14,529 nt of DNA from Proteobacteria bacterium UBA6908 (GTDB lineage Bacteria > Pseudomonadota > Gammaproteobacteria > Acidiferrobacterales > UBA6901). The position numbers were made by a program, and so were the translations under genes. Of the stretch, positions 1 to 7,658 are shown in pieces; positions within the stretch are counted from its first letter, which is position 1, and each line of letters opens with the position of its first letter. The DNA lies in NCBI GenBank assembly GCA_002451085.1, contig DKBE01000082.1, forward strand, positions 2,976-17,504, read 5' to 3'. The notes under the pieces are model-generated. The model ran no database searches, had not been told where the DNA came from, and saw only the letters and a program-made list of their open reading frames with translations.

Positions 1-1164
1 GGCATACCGATCGTCGAGGAACAGAACCTGGCTGGATTGCTGCGTGACCGGAATATCCAGCAGGTCGTGTTTGCCTACAGCGATGTCACCCACGCGCACG
101 TCATGCACCTGGCGTCGATCGCGCTGGCCGGCGGCGCCGACTTCGTGCTGCTCGGTCCGGAACACACGCAACTGAAGTCACGTGTGCCGGTCATTGCCAT
201 CTCGGCGGTGCGTACCGGTTGCGGCAAATCCCAGACGGCGCGCTGGCTGTCGCGACTGCTGAAAGAACACGGATTGCGTTCGGCCATCATCCGTCACCCC
301 ATGCCCTATGGGGACCTTGTGCAACAGGCCGTGCAGCGCTTTGCCTCCCGCGCCGATCTCGATGCCGCCCACTGCACGGTCGAGGAACGCGAGGAATACG
401 AACCGCATCTCGCCATCGGCAACACGGTATTCGCCGGGGTGGACTATGCGCGCATCGTGGCCGCCGCCGAGCAGGAAGCCGATGTCATCCTGTGGGACGG
501 CGGCAATAACGATTTTCCGTTTCTCCAGCCGGACCTGCACCTGGTGCTGGTCGACCCGCTGCGCCCCGGCCATGAAACCAGCCATCACCCCGGTGAAGCC
601 GTGTTACGCATGGCCGACATCATCCTCGTGGCCAAAAGCAACTCCGCGCCGGAGAACAACATCCAGCGTGTCACGCAGGCCGCGCACGCCATCAACCCGC
701 AGGCCGCCATCGTGCGCGCCGCCTCCATCGTCACGCTCGAACAAGCGGAGAAGGTGCGCGGCCGGCGCGTGCTGGTGATTGAAGACGGCCCCACGCTCAC
801 CCACGGCGGTATGCCCTATGGCGCCGGCTATGTGGCCGCGCGCGACGCGCAGGCCGGCGAGATCATTGATCCACGGCCGTTTGCCGCGCCGGAGATTGCG
901 CAGCTTTACGAGCAATACCCGCACATCAGCGAGGTGTTGCCGGCCGTGGGCTACAGCGCACACCAGCTTGCGGCGCTGGAACAGACCATCAACGCCAGCG
1001 ACGCCGATATGGTCATCTCGGCCACACCGGCGGATCTCGCCGCGCTGATCCGGATCAGGATGCCGGTCTTGCGTGCCCGTTATGAATTCGCCGATACACC
1101 CGATGCGTCACTGGCCGGGCATATCGATGCCTTTGTTCGCGATCGACACCTGATCCGCAACTGA
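1..1164 (+). CDS. Cyclic 2,3-diphosphoglycerate synthetase-like NTPase (COG2403 family), 5' truncated
   Basis: The frame is open from base 1, so the start lies outside the window; an internal TTG at 37 is not a credible start. About 387 residues are visible. Counting from base 1, a P-loop (AVRTGCGKS, residues 69-77) opens the NTPase domain, and a Walker-B-like WDGGNNDFPF segment lies at 165-174. Family members (archaeal cDPG synthetase and bacterial proteins annotated as predicted GTPase) are about 440-460 residues, so roughly 60-70 N-terminal residues are missing. The archaeal enzyme uses ATP to cyclise 2,3-bisphosphoglycerate into a polyanionic thermoprotectant. Whether bacterial homologues make the same product is not established by this sequence. 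The next gene, a cation ATPase, starts 10 bases downstream, suggesting co-transcription. The family assignment is firm; the exact reaction is inference. Confidence 0.8.
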   Translation, partial: GIPIVEEQNLAGLLRDRNIQQVVFAYSDVTHAHVMHLASIALAGGADFVLLGPEHTQLKSRVPVIAISAVRTGCGKSQTARWLSRLLKEHGLRSAIIRHPMPYGDLVQQAVQRFASRADLDAAHCTVEEREEYEPHLAIGNTVFAGVDYARIVAAAEQEADVILWDGGNNDFPFLQPDLHLVLVDPLRPGHETSHHPGEAVLRMADIILVAKSNSAPENNIQRVTQAAHAINPQAAIVRAASIVTLEQAEKVRGRRVLVIEDGPTLTHGGMPYGAGYVAARDAQAGEIIDPRPFAAPEIAQLYEQYPHISEVLPAVGYSAHQLAALEQTINASDADMVISATPADLAALIRIRMPVLRARYEFADTPDASLAGHIDAFVRDRHLIRN

Positions 1165-1174
1165 CGTTCCGGTC

Positions 1175-3733
1175 ATGCCCATCACTGACGGACACGCCTA
1201 CTGGAACGAACCAGCCAAGGCACTGCTTGACCGCTTTCAGGCCGGCCCGCAGGGGCTGGGCGCAGATGAAGCAGCCCGGCGCCTGGAACACTACGGCCCC
1301 AATCTGCTGCGCGAGGAGCGGTCGCTGACGCTCGCACGCGTCATCGCCGTTCAGTTCCGCAGCCCGCTGGTCCTGATCCTGGTGTTTGCCGCCAGCATCT
1401 CGCTGGTTGTCCAGGACTGGCTCGAAGCCACCATCATTCTGGCCATTGTGCTGGGCAGTGCCGCGCTGGGCGCTGCCCAGGAATACCGGGCCTCGGCCGC
1501 CATTCGCCGCTTGCGTGCCCGGATTGCGTTCAGAACCCGGGTCGTGCGCGAGGGTGTCGTCGGCGATCTGCCCGCCGAGCAGCTGGTCCCGGGCGATATC
1601 GTTCAGCTATCTGCCGGCAGCCAGGTGCCCGGCGACGGGATCGTGCTCGAGGCCAAGGATTTCTTCGTCAATCAGGCGCTGCTTACCGGCGAGAGTCTGC
1701 CGGTTGAAAAACAGCCCGGCCCCGTCCCGGCTAAGAGCACCCTCACGGAACGGCATAACACTGTGTTCATGGGGACCTCGGTGCGCAGCGGCACCGCTCA
1801 GGTGCTGATCGTGAACACCGGTCGGGCAACCGAGATCGGCTCGATCGCCAAACACCTGCAACGGCCTCAGCCCGAGACGGATTTCGAGCGCGGGCTGCGC
1901 CAGTTTGGTTACCTGCTCACCCGCGTGGCCGCCGTCATGGTGGTGGCGGTGTTCGCCGTGCACATGGCCTTCGCGCGGCCGCTGATCGAGTCGCTGCTGT
2001 TCGCCATCGCACTGGCGGTCGGCATCTCTCCGGAACTGTTGCCAGCCATCCTCACGGTGACACTCGCACGCGGTGCACGGCGCATGGCGGCCCGCGGCGT
2101 GATCGTGCGCCGACTCAACGCGATTGAGAACCTCGGCAGCATGGATGTGCTGTGTACCGACAAGACCGGCACCCTGACGGAGGGTGTCGTGCGTGTGGAA
2201 CAGGCCTGCGATGTGGCCGGACAAGCCAGCGCGGCCGTGCTGCGCGATGCCGGCATCAACGCCCGCTTTCAGACCGGGCTCGCCAACCCTCTCGACGAAG
2301 CGATCCTCGCGACCACACGCGATCTCGACCTGAACGGTGTCCGCAAGCTCGATGAGATTCCGTACGATTTCATGCGCAAGCGGCTCAGCGTCGTGGTCGA
2401 GGATCCAGCCGCCGGCCCCGCCAGACGCCTCATTACCAAAGGTGCGGTTCTGGCGGTGCTGGATGTCTGCACGAAGATTGTCGACAACGGTGTGGGGGTA
2501 CCACTCGACGAAGCTCGCCGCGCGCAACTGGATGCACGCTTTCGCGACTGGAGCGCACAGGGCTACCGGGTGCTGGCGGTGGCCAGTTGCGAACTGCCGG
2601 TGCGCGCCGCCTATCACCGCGACGATGAACGCGATCTGGTGCTCTCCGGTTTCCTGTTGTGTTTTGACCCGCCGGACCCGCAAGCACAGAACACGCTGGC
2701 TGATCTGGCCCGGCTCGGCGTGGGCGTGAAGATCATCACCGGAGATAACCGCTACATCGCCGCCCACGTTGCCGATGCCGTCGGGCTGGACGGCGGTGCA
2801 CTGCTCACCGGCGACCTGCTCGATGCCATGCACGACGAGGCCTTGTGGGCGGCGGCAGCGAAAGCCAATGTCTTCGCCGAGGTGGACCCCAACCAGAAGG
2901 AGCGCATCATTCATGCCCTGCGAAGAACCGGCCATGTGGTCGGGTACATGGGCGATGGCATTAACGATGCACCGGCACTGCAGGCCGCGGATGTCGGCAT
3001 TTCCGTGGACCGTGCCGTCGATGTCGCCAAGGAAGCTGCCGATATCGTGTTGCTGGAGCACGAGCTGGCCGTGTTGCACGTCGGCATCGTGGAAGGACGC
3101 AAAACCTTCGCCAACACGGTGAAGTACATTTTTGCCACCACCAGCGCCAATTTCGGCAACATGCTGAGCATGGCGGCCGCGGCGCTGTTTCTGCCATTCC
3201 TGCCGCTGCTCGCCAAGCAGATCCTGCTCAATAATTTTCTCTCGGACGTGCCATCGGTGTTCATCGCCGGCGATCGCGTCGACGAGGCCTGGCTGCTCAA
3301 ACCCTACCGCTGGAGCATCGGCAGCATTCGCCAGTTCATGGTGCGCTTCGGCCTGATCAGCACATTCTTCGATTTTGTGACCTTCGGTGTGCTGTGGTGG
3401 CTGACCATGGGCAACGCAACGCTGTTTCGCACCGGTTGGTTCGTGGAGTCTCTGCTCAGCGAGCTGGTGGTGCTGCTGGTGATTCGCACCACCCTGCCGT
3501 TTTATCGCTCCCGGCCGGCACCGTTGCTGCTCGGCGCGACCGTGCTGGTGGTCGCGTTGACCCTGCTCTTGCCTTACCTGCCCGTGGCCGGAATCTTCGA
3601 CCTGACGCCGATGCCGGGAGCGGTGCTGGCGGCGGTGGTCGCCATCACCATCGCTTACGTGCTGGTCACGGAATATCTGAAGCTCAGGTTTTACCGGCAT
3701 CTGGGCACCAACACCGCTGGCGATAAGGCCTGA
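1175..3733 (+). CDS. mgtA: P3B-type (MgtA-like) cation-transporting P-type ATPase
   Basis: The 852-residue product carries all P-type ATPase signatures. These are TGES of the actuator domain (171-174), the phosphorylation motif DKTGTLT with catalytic Asp329, and the hinge motif GDGIND (593-598). The TM4 ion-site motif is SPELLP (285-290). The stretch around VRRLNAIENLGSMDVLCTDK and the C-terminal NNFLSD and FDFVTF segments match the Mg2+-importing P3B (MgtA/MgtB) subfamily rather than heavy-metal or Ca2+ pumps; E. coli MgtA has TPEMLP at TM4. Two N-terminal membrane segments (about 63-100), two central ones (about 246-295) and a C-terminal group (about 660-840) are visible. The N-terminal extension is shorter than in E. 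coli MgtA (898 residues). ATG 1175 lies 10 bases after the previous stop with no clear ribosome-binding site, so translation is probably coupled. Mg2+ uptake is the likely function, but the ion is inferred. Confidence 0.9.
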   Translation: MPITDGHAYWNEPAKALLDRFQAGPQGLGADEAARRLEHYGPNLLREERSLTLARVIAVQFRSPLVLILVFAASISLVVQDWLEATIILAIVLGSAALGAAQEYRASAAIRRLRARIAFRTRVVREGVVGDLPAEQLVPGDIVQLSAGSQVPGDGIVLEAKDFFVNQALLTGESLPVEKQPGPVPAKSTLTERHNTVFMGTSVRSGTAQVLIVNTGRATEIGSIAKHLQRPQPETDFERGLRQFGYLLTRVAAVMVVAVFAVHMAFARPLIESLLFAIALAVGISPELLPAILTVTLARGARRMAARGVIVRRLNAIENLGSMDVLCTDKTGTLTEGVVRVEQACDVAGQASAAVLRDAGINARFQTGLANPLDEAILATTRDLDLNGVRKLDEIPYDFMRKRLSVVVEDPAAGPARRLITKGAVLAVLDVCTKIVDNGVGVPLDEARRAQLDARFRDWSAQGYRVLAVASCELPVRAAYHRDDERDLVLSGFLLCFDPPDPQAQNTLADLARLGVGVKIITGDNRYIAAHVADAVGLDGGALLTGDLLDAMHDEALWAAAAKANVFAEVDPNQKERIIHALRRTGHVVGYMGDGINDAPALQAADVGISVDRAVDVAKEAADIVLLEHELAVLHVGIVEGRKTFANTVKYIFATTSANFGNMLSMAAAALFLPFLPLLAKQILLNNFLSDVPSVFIAGDRVDEAWLLKPYRWSIGSIRQFMVRFGLISTFFDFVTFGVLWWLTMGNATLFRTGWFVESLLSELVVLLVIRTTLPFYRSRPAPLLLGATVLVVALTLLLPYLPVAGIFDLTPMPGAVLAAVVAITIAYVLVTEYLKLRFYRHLGTNTAGDKA

Positions 3734-3956
3734 ACCCTCCGGCCGGCAACCGCCAATCCTGCCCCGCACGCGTCGATCAATCCTGACCGATTACGTCAGT
3801 TCCGGCCGAAAACCCGGTAACGGGCCGCCACGACCGGATACCGACAGACGGTGTTTGTCTTGTGATCTGGCGCAATTCTCAGGGAAATCGACGAGTTAGC
3901 CTGCCTGCAGATTGACCTGATCCGTCAGACGGACAACCTCTTCAACGACAGCCGAA
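3734..3956. other. Intergenic region with two short inverted repeats
   Basis: This gap separates the P-type ATPase gene from the cNMP/GGDEF gene. It holds CTGAC-N7-GTCAG (3783-3799) and a small CCCG-GTAA-CGGG hairpin (3813-3824). Neither is followed by a T-run, so I do not call a terminator. No convincing sigma-70 promoter was seen. The sigma-54-like element at the right end is listed separately. Confidence 0.4.
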
Positions 3957-3972
3957 TGGCATGAATAGTGCA
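3957..3972 (+). promoter_or_regulatory. Candidate sigma-54 (-24/-12) promoter
   Basis: The sequence reads TGGCATG-N4-GTGCA, against the RpoN consensus TGGCACG-N4-TTGCW. The invariant GG (3958-3959) and GC (3970-3971) are exactly 12 bases apart, as required. It differs from consensus at two positions. Transcription would begin near 3983, inside the first codons of the longest reading frame but upstream of the preferred ATG at 4009. No enhancer-binding-protein gene lies in the window, so this rests on motif match alone. Confidence 0.4.
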
Positions 3973-3984
3973 ATTTTATTGCAC
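3968..3984. repeat. Inverted repeat GTGCAA-N5-TTGCAC (possible operator)
   Basis: A perfect 6-bp inverted repeat with the 5-bp AT spacer TTTTA overlaps the -12 element of the candidate sigma-54 promoter and its predicted start point. The AT-rich core stands out in GC-rich surroundings. It could be an operator or a small leader hairpin. Confidence 0.4.
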
Positions 3985-4008
3985 ATTTCGTCATTACGAG
4001 ACCATGCC

Positions 4009-5292
4009 ATGGGAAATCCATTCGCCGTTCATGATCAGAAAACCGCCGACCTGACCGAACTGGTCGGCACGCAGCTTTTCAAGCAGGTGAGCATGGCCCA
4101 GGTGGCCGCCTTGTTGCGCTATTGCCCGGCGCTCACCCTTTCGGGTGGTGACCGGCTGATCGTGCCGGGACAAACGGTGAACAAGATCTATTTGTTGCTG
4201 CAGGGCCGCCTGCAAGTATTCGATGACGAGTCGGCCGGAAAGCCCATCGGGTATATCCATCAGGGCGAATGCGTGGGTCTTTCCTCTTTTGTCGACCGCC
4301 AACCCTGTCACGTATCAATCGTCAGCGACGGGATTTGCCGGCTGCTGGAACTGGACGAAGAACGCCTGCTGGGACTGATCAATACCCCGACGGCCGTTTC
4401 CCGGAACCTGCTGTTCATGTTGATGACCTATCTGCGCAACAAGGCGGCACGCGCACCGGAGCCCGCTGTTCGTCCGGCGACGAACCTTGAGCCGCACAAC
4501 CATATCGATGCCGTCACCGGACTGCACAACCAGCGCTGGCTGGACGAGACCCTCGAACGCCTGATCCTGCGCGCCGCCACCGATCGCGTTCCGCTCTCGC
4601 TGGTGGCCGTTGAGCTGACTGACCGGCCCGGACTGACCGAACAATACGGACAGGAAATGCTCGATCTGTCGCTGCGCGAAATCGCCAGAGTCCTCAGCAA
4701 CACCGTGCGCCCGACCGACCTGATCGCGCGCCATGCCACCGGCCGGTTTGTCATCATGCTGCCGGACACGAATCAGGAAGGCGCCGAAATGGCCGTGTCC
4801 CGAATCCAGGACACCGTCAACCGCACGGAAATAGTCATCCCGGGAGTGTGCGTCCTGCCACCCATGCAGGTCAGTGCCGGTTGCGTCCAGATGAAGGCCT
4901 TTGTCTCCGGCCGCAAACTGGTGGACGATGCGTTTGTCGCACTGGAGCGGAATCACGCCATCTTGCTGGCCACCAGAACCGCACCGGTCACGGAAGTCCC
5001 CGCCGAACCGGAATTGACAGTCTCGGAGGCCGTCACAAATGAGGCGTCCGAATCGCCGCTCACGGACGGTGTGGAATCCTTCGAACCAACCCTGAATGAG
5101 GCTGAATCCTCGCTCGTGACACCGGACAGCTCGCCTGCCGAGGCCATCGCGGAAATCCCGTCTGATGACATCGTCATGGGCACCCCGGATGTGGAATCAG
5201 CACCCGAGATTCAGCCGGAAGACCTCCTCACGGACAGCACCGGTGAAGTCGAGGAGACCAAGCCCGAGCAACCGCCTCACCTCGCGGCCTGA
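4009..5292 (+). CDS. Cyclic-nucleotide-binding domain plus degenerate GGDEF domain protein with acidic tail
   Basis: The product is 427 residues from ATG 4009. Residues about 20-140 form a CRP-like cNMP-binding beta-roll (LIVPGQTVNKIYLLLQGRLQV). A GGDEF-family domain spans about 167-310, opening with DAVTGLHNQRWL. The signature GGDEF is replaced by ATGRF (243-247) and the usual metal-binding DxDxFK region is also lost, so cyclase activity is not expected. The RxxD inhibitory-site motif (RPTD, 234-237) is kept at its normal five-residue distance. From about 330 the tail is low-complexity and Glu/Asp/Ser/Thr/Pro-rich. The frame can extend to ATG 3961. Those 16 codons are AT-rich and rare-codon-like and overlap a promoter-like element, while ATG 4009 has a weak ACGAGA 7 bases upstream, so I prefer 4009. 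The protein is probably a cytoplasmic nucleotide sensor or adaptor with unknown ligand. Its last 16 bases overlap the convergent arcC gene. Confidence 0.85.
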   Translation: MGNPFAVHDQKTADLTELVGTQLFKQVSMAQVAALLRYCPALTLSGGDRLIVPGQTVNKIYLLLQGRLQVFDDESAGKPIGYIHQGECVGLSSFVDRQPCHVSIVSDGICRLLELDEERLLGLINTPTAVSRNLLFMLMTYLRNKAARAPEPAVRPATNLEPHNHIDAVTGLHNQRWLDETLERLILRAATDRVPLSLVAVELTDRPGLTEQYGQEMLDLSLREIARVLSNTVRPTDLIARHATGRFVIMLPDTNQEGAEMAVSRIQDTVNRTEIVIPGVCVLPPMQVSAGCVQMKAFVSGRKLVDDAFVALERNHAILLATRTAPVTEVPAEPELTVSEAVTNEASESPLTDGVESFEPTLNEAESSLVTPDSSPAEAIAEIPSDDIVMGTPDVESAPEIQPEDLLTDSTGEVEETKPEQPPHLAA

Positions 5293-6173
5293 GTGGCAAC
5301 ACGCGTGCCGGCTTCGTTGCGCACGATTTCCTGCACCTGATCGAGGCGGCCGATCGCCGCGACCCCGCCGGTTGCCTCGACGAACTCGCAGGCGGCCTCA
5401 ACCTTTGGTGCCATCGAACCGGGCGCAAACGAGAGCTGGCGCAACTGTTCCGGGCTGGCCTGGTGGATCGCATCGGCCTTGGGCGTGCCAAAGTCCCGAT
5501 ACACGGCATCGACATCGGTCAGCAGCAGCAAGGCATCGGCCTTGAGGCTGCGCGCCAACAGGCTGCTGGCCAGATCCTTGTCGATCACGGCTTCAACGCC
5601 TGTGTGACTGCCGTCCGCACGCGAGATCACCGGTATCCCGCCACCGCCGGCGCAGATCACCAGGACGGCATGGCTAACCAGCAGCTCGATTGCAGACAGT
5701 TCCAGAATTCGCAACGGACGTGGTGACGCCACCACTCGCCGCCAGCGCTCACCGTCGCGTTTCATGTGCCAGCCACGCTCACGCGTCAGACGCCCGGCCG
5801 CTGCCGCGTCATACCCCGGTCCAATCGGCTTGGACGGATTGGCAAACGCCGGATCACGAGGATCGACTTCGATCTGGGTCAACAACGCCACACAGCGCCG
5901 GTCCGGCAACTGGTTGGCCAGTTCCTGTTCGATGAGATAACCAATCTGGCCTTCGGTTTCGGCGTCCAGCACGTCGAGTGGATCGCCCGATGCCCGCAGC
6001 GCGAGCAGTCCAACCTGCGGACCGTTGCCGTGCGTGATAACCAACTGATGGTCACGCGCCAGCGGAGCCAGCGCCGTCACCGCGCGCTCGACATTGCGGC
6101 GTTGACTGGCCAGCGTGAGCGGTTCCCCGCGCTGGAGGAGCGCATTGCCGCCGAGGGCGATAACCATTCTCAT
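5277..6173 (-). CDS. arcC: Carbamate kinase
   Basis: The 298-residue product has the full carbamate kinase motif set: GGNAL (8-12), HGNGPQVG (48-55), NPSKPIGP (112-119), GGGGIPV (176-182), IDKDLA (197-202), TDVDAVY (219-225) and GSMAPKVEA (252-260). Length and motif spacing match the amino-acid-kinase-fold family. The enzyme interconverts carbamoyl phosphate plus ADP with carbamate plus ATP in the cytosol. No arginine deiminase or ornithine carbamoyltransferase genes flank it, so it is not in a canonical arc operon here. The ATG at 6173 (MRM...) lacks a clear minus-strand ribosome-binding site; the in-frame ATG at 6167 is an alternative. The 3' end overlaps the opposite-strand cNMP/GGDEF gene by 16 bases. 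Family identity is near certain; the physiological direction is unknown. Confidence 0.97.
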   Translation of the reverse strand: MRMVIALGGNALLQRGEPLTLASQRRNVERAVTALAPLARDHQLVITHGNGPQVGLLALRASGDPLDVLDAETEGQIGYLIEQELANQLPDRRCVALLTQIEVDPRDPAFANPSKPIGPGYDAAAAGRLTRERGWHMKRDGERWRRVVASPRPLRILELSAIELLVSHAVLVICAGGGGIPVISRADGSHTGVEAVIDKDLASSLLARSLKADALLLLTDVDAVYRDFGTPKADAIHQASPEQLRQLSFAPGSMAPKVEAACEFVEATGGVAAIGRLDQVQEIVRNEAGTRVATQAAR

Positions 6174-6216
6174 ACAAGGAGATTACCGGGCTGAACATGC
6201 CCCGGCAAACGATGCC

Positions 6217-6639
6217 TCAGTAGCGCGAACCGCTGAGGTGCCAGTCGTAGGCGCAGTCGAGGTGGGTGCGGACCGCCAGCAATCCACCCAGCCCGTCGCG
6301 AATCATGGCTTCGAGGGGAGTACGGTTTTCGAAGCGGTGGTTCACCGAATGCAGCCAGATCACGTCGGCGGTGGCGCTGCACGGGTTGGAAGTACGCAGC
6401 GCATCGGCTATGCCGAGCAGGTGGTCAATGCGCTCGTTGATCTCCGGAGAATTCGGCAACGGCGTGTTTTCATGGTAGCGGCGCAGGACGCGTGGTGCGG
6501 TGTCGACCGGCAGACCCAGCATGGCCACCTGGTCATTGCCTTCCACGCGCCAGCGATCAAGCAGCTCGACGATCAGCCGCGACAGCGCGACCCGATCGTC
6601 GTTGCTGAGCTCGCGCAAATTGGCGGACAGGAAATGCAT
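6217..6639 (-). CDS. Xre/MbcA/ParS-type antitoxin-like protein (DUF2384), no adjacent toxin
   Basis: The 140-residue protein has an Xre-like helix-turn-helix N-terminal half (about 10-75). A C-terminal MbcA/ParS/Xre toxin-binding domain (about 80-135) follows, with the characteristic pattern LLGIADAL, an N-x-x-F-x-x-RTPLEAM segment and a GLGGLLAVRTHLDC end. In two-component systems this domain neutralises a RES-domain NAD-consuming toxin encoded next to it. Here the flanking genes are arcC and a cytochrome c, and no RES-like frame is present. It may be a solitary regulator or a leftover antitoxin. The gene is 43 bases upstream of arcC on the same strand and could share its transcript. A TAAAAT -10-like box lies at 6682-6687 (minus strand) with no clear -35. 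Confidence 0.85.
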   Translation of the reverse strand: MHFLSANLRELSNDDRVALSRLIVELLDRWRVEGNDQVAMLGLPVDTAPRVLRRYHENTPLPNSPEINERIDHLLGIADALRTSNPCSATADVIWLHSVNHRFENRTPLEAMIRDGLGGLLAVRTHLDCAYDWHLSGSRY

Positions 6640-6737
6640 GGACTGGCGGACCCCGGAACGGCGAAGAACGATACAGCCGGAATTTTAACACAGGGCGGCA
6701 ACCGACCCATACCCGCACGAATCTCCGGGATTCATGA

Positions 6738-7658
6738 TCAGTCGAACTCGCTCCGTTGCTTCTTTTTCGGCTTGTGCACGGCATGCTCGACCGCCGGCAG
6801 CGACTGCATATAGTCAGCAATCGCGACGAGATCCTCTTTCTTCAGGTAACGCAAGCCGTTGTCGATCACCTCAGCCATCAGGTCACCGGCGGAATCGCCG
6901 TCCGGCATCAGCCCCATTTCGAGATAGGTCACGAGATCGCCCTTGCTCCACTTGCCGATGCCGGTGTTCCTGTCCGGTGTGATATTGGGGATCACCGAAC
7001 CGTCGGGGCCATCCTTGCTGCCGGCAAAATGCATATCGCTCTTGATGCCGCCAAGCGCGCTGCGCGGCGTGTGGCATTCACCGCAGTGCGCCGCCCCTTC
7101 GGCAAGGTAGGCACCACGGTTCCAGACCGCGGACCTGCCGGGATCTGGCTGGTAGGCCCCGGGCTTGAAATACAGCGCCTTCCACGAACCGACAAAGGTA
7201 CGGGCGCGCGCGAAGAATTTGAGATCATGCGGCTTGTTGGCCTGTTTCACGGCCGGCCGGGTCTTGAGAAACTGCCACAGGGCACGCAGGTCGTCATCGG
7301 TGAGTTTCGTGTAGGACGGATAGGGAAACGATGGATAGTAGTGGTCGCCGGCCGGACTGCGGCCCTCGCGCATGGCGCGAATAAAATCCTGCTCCGTCCA
7401 CTTGCCGATGCCGGTGTCAGGGTCGGGCGTGATATTGGGGGTGTAGAAGGTACCGAAATCGGTCTTGAGCGCATGCCCGCCGGCCAGCGGCTTGCCGCCG
7501 CCCTTCTCATCCGTGTGGCAACCGTAGCAGCCGGAAGCCCGGTAAATGTACTCACCGGGCGACATCGGTCCGGACGGTGGCGGGTCGGCGGCCAGCAACA
7601 ACGGGGCGGCCAACAGCCACCCCGTTGCAACCAGTGTCCGGGCAAACGCTCCCGTCAT
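6738..7658 (-). CDS. Secreted di-heme cytochrome c
   Basis: The 306-residue precursor has an N-terminal signal peptide (hydrophobic 8-24, cleavage likely near LLAAD). Two class-I cytochrome c domains follow, with heme motifs CYGCH (44-48) and CGECH (192-196). Each half repeats an NITPD-x-x-TGIGKW segment (75-86 and 225-236), so the protein arose by domain duplication. The architecture resembles the di-heme subunits that pass electrons from periplasmic dehydrogenases to the respiratory chain, but no dehydrogenase gene is adjacent. A Lys-rich C-terminus (KPKKKQR) follows the second domain. The ATG directly abuts the TAA of the upstream cytochrome c' gene, and an AAGGAAC ribosome-binding site lies inside that gene's 3' end, so the two are translationally coupled. 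The electron donor is unknown. Confidence 0.92.
   Translation of the reverse strand: MTGAFARTLVATGWLLAAPLLLAADPPPSGPMSPGEYIYRASGCYGCHTDEKGGGKPLAGGHALKTDFGTFYTPNITPDPDTGIGKWTEQDFIRAMREGRSPAGDHYYPSFPYPSYTKLTDDDLRALWQFLKTRPAVKQANKPHDLKFFARARTFVGSWKALYFKPGAYQPDPGRSAVWNRGAYLAEGAAHCGECHTPRSALGGIKSDMHFAGSKDGPDGSVIPNITPDRNTGIGKWSKGDLVTYLEMGLMPDGDSAGDLMAEVIDNGLRYLKKEDLVAIADYMQSLPAVEHAVHKPKKKQRSEFD

Noticed and set aside
37..39. TTG start for the first gene
   Set aside because: The same frame is open to base 1 and the family has additional N-terminal sequence, so the gene is truncated by the window edge.
1607..3769. 720-codon open frame on the minus strand
   Set aside because: It lies opposite the P-type ATPase gene, is rich in His, Gln, Gly and Arg with no domain, and is explained by the codon bias of a GC-rich gene.
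6186..6205. CCGGG-N10-CCCGG as a terminator between the Xre-like gene and arcC
   Set aside because: The loop is long, the stem is only 5 bp and no T-run follows, so read-through into arcC is more likely.
6719..6733. GAATC-N5-GATTC inverted repeat downstream of the di-heme cytochrome gene
   Set aside because: The stem is short and weak and lacks a T-run, so it is not supported as a terminator.
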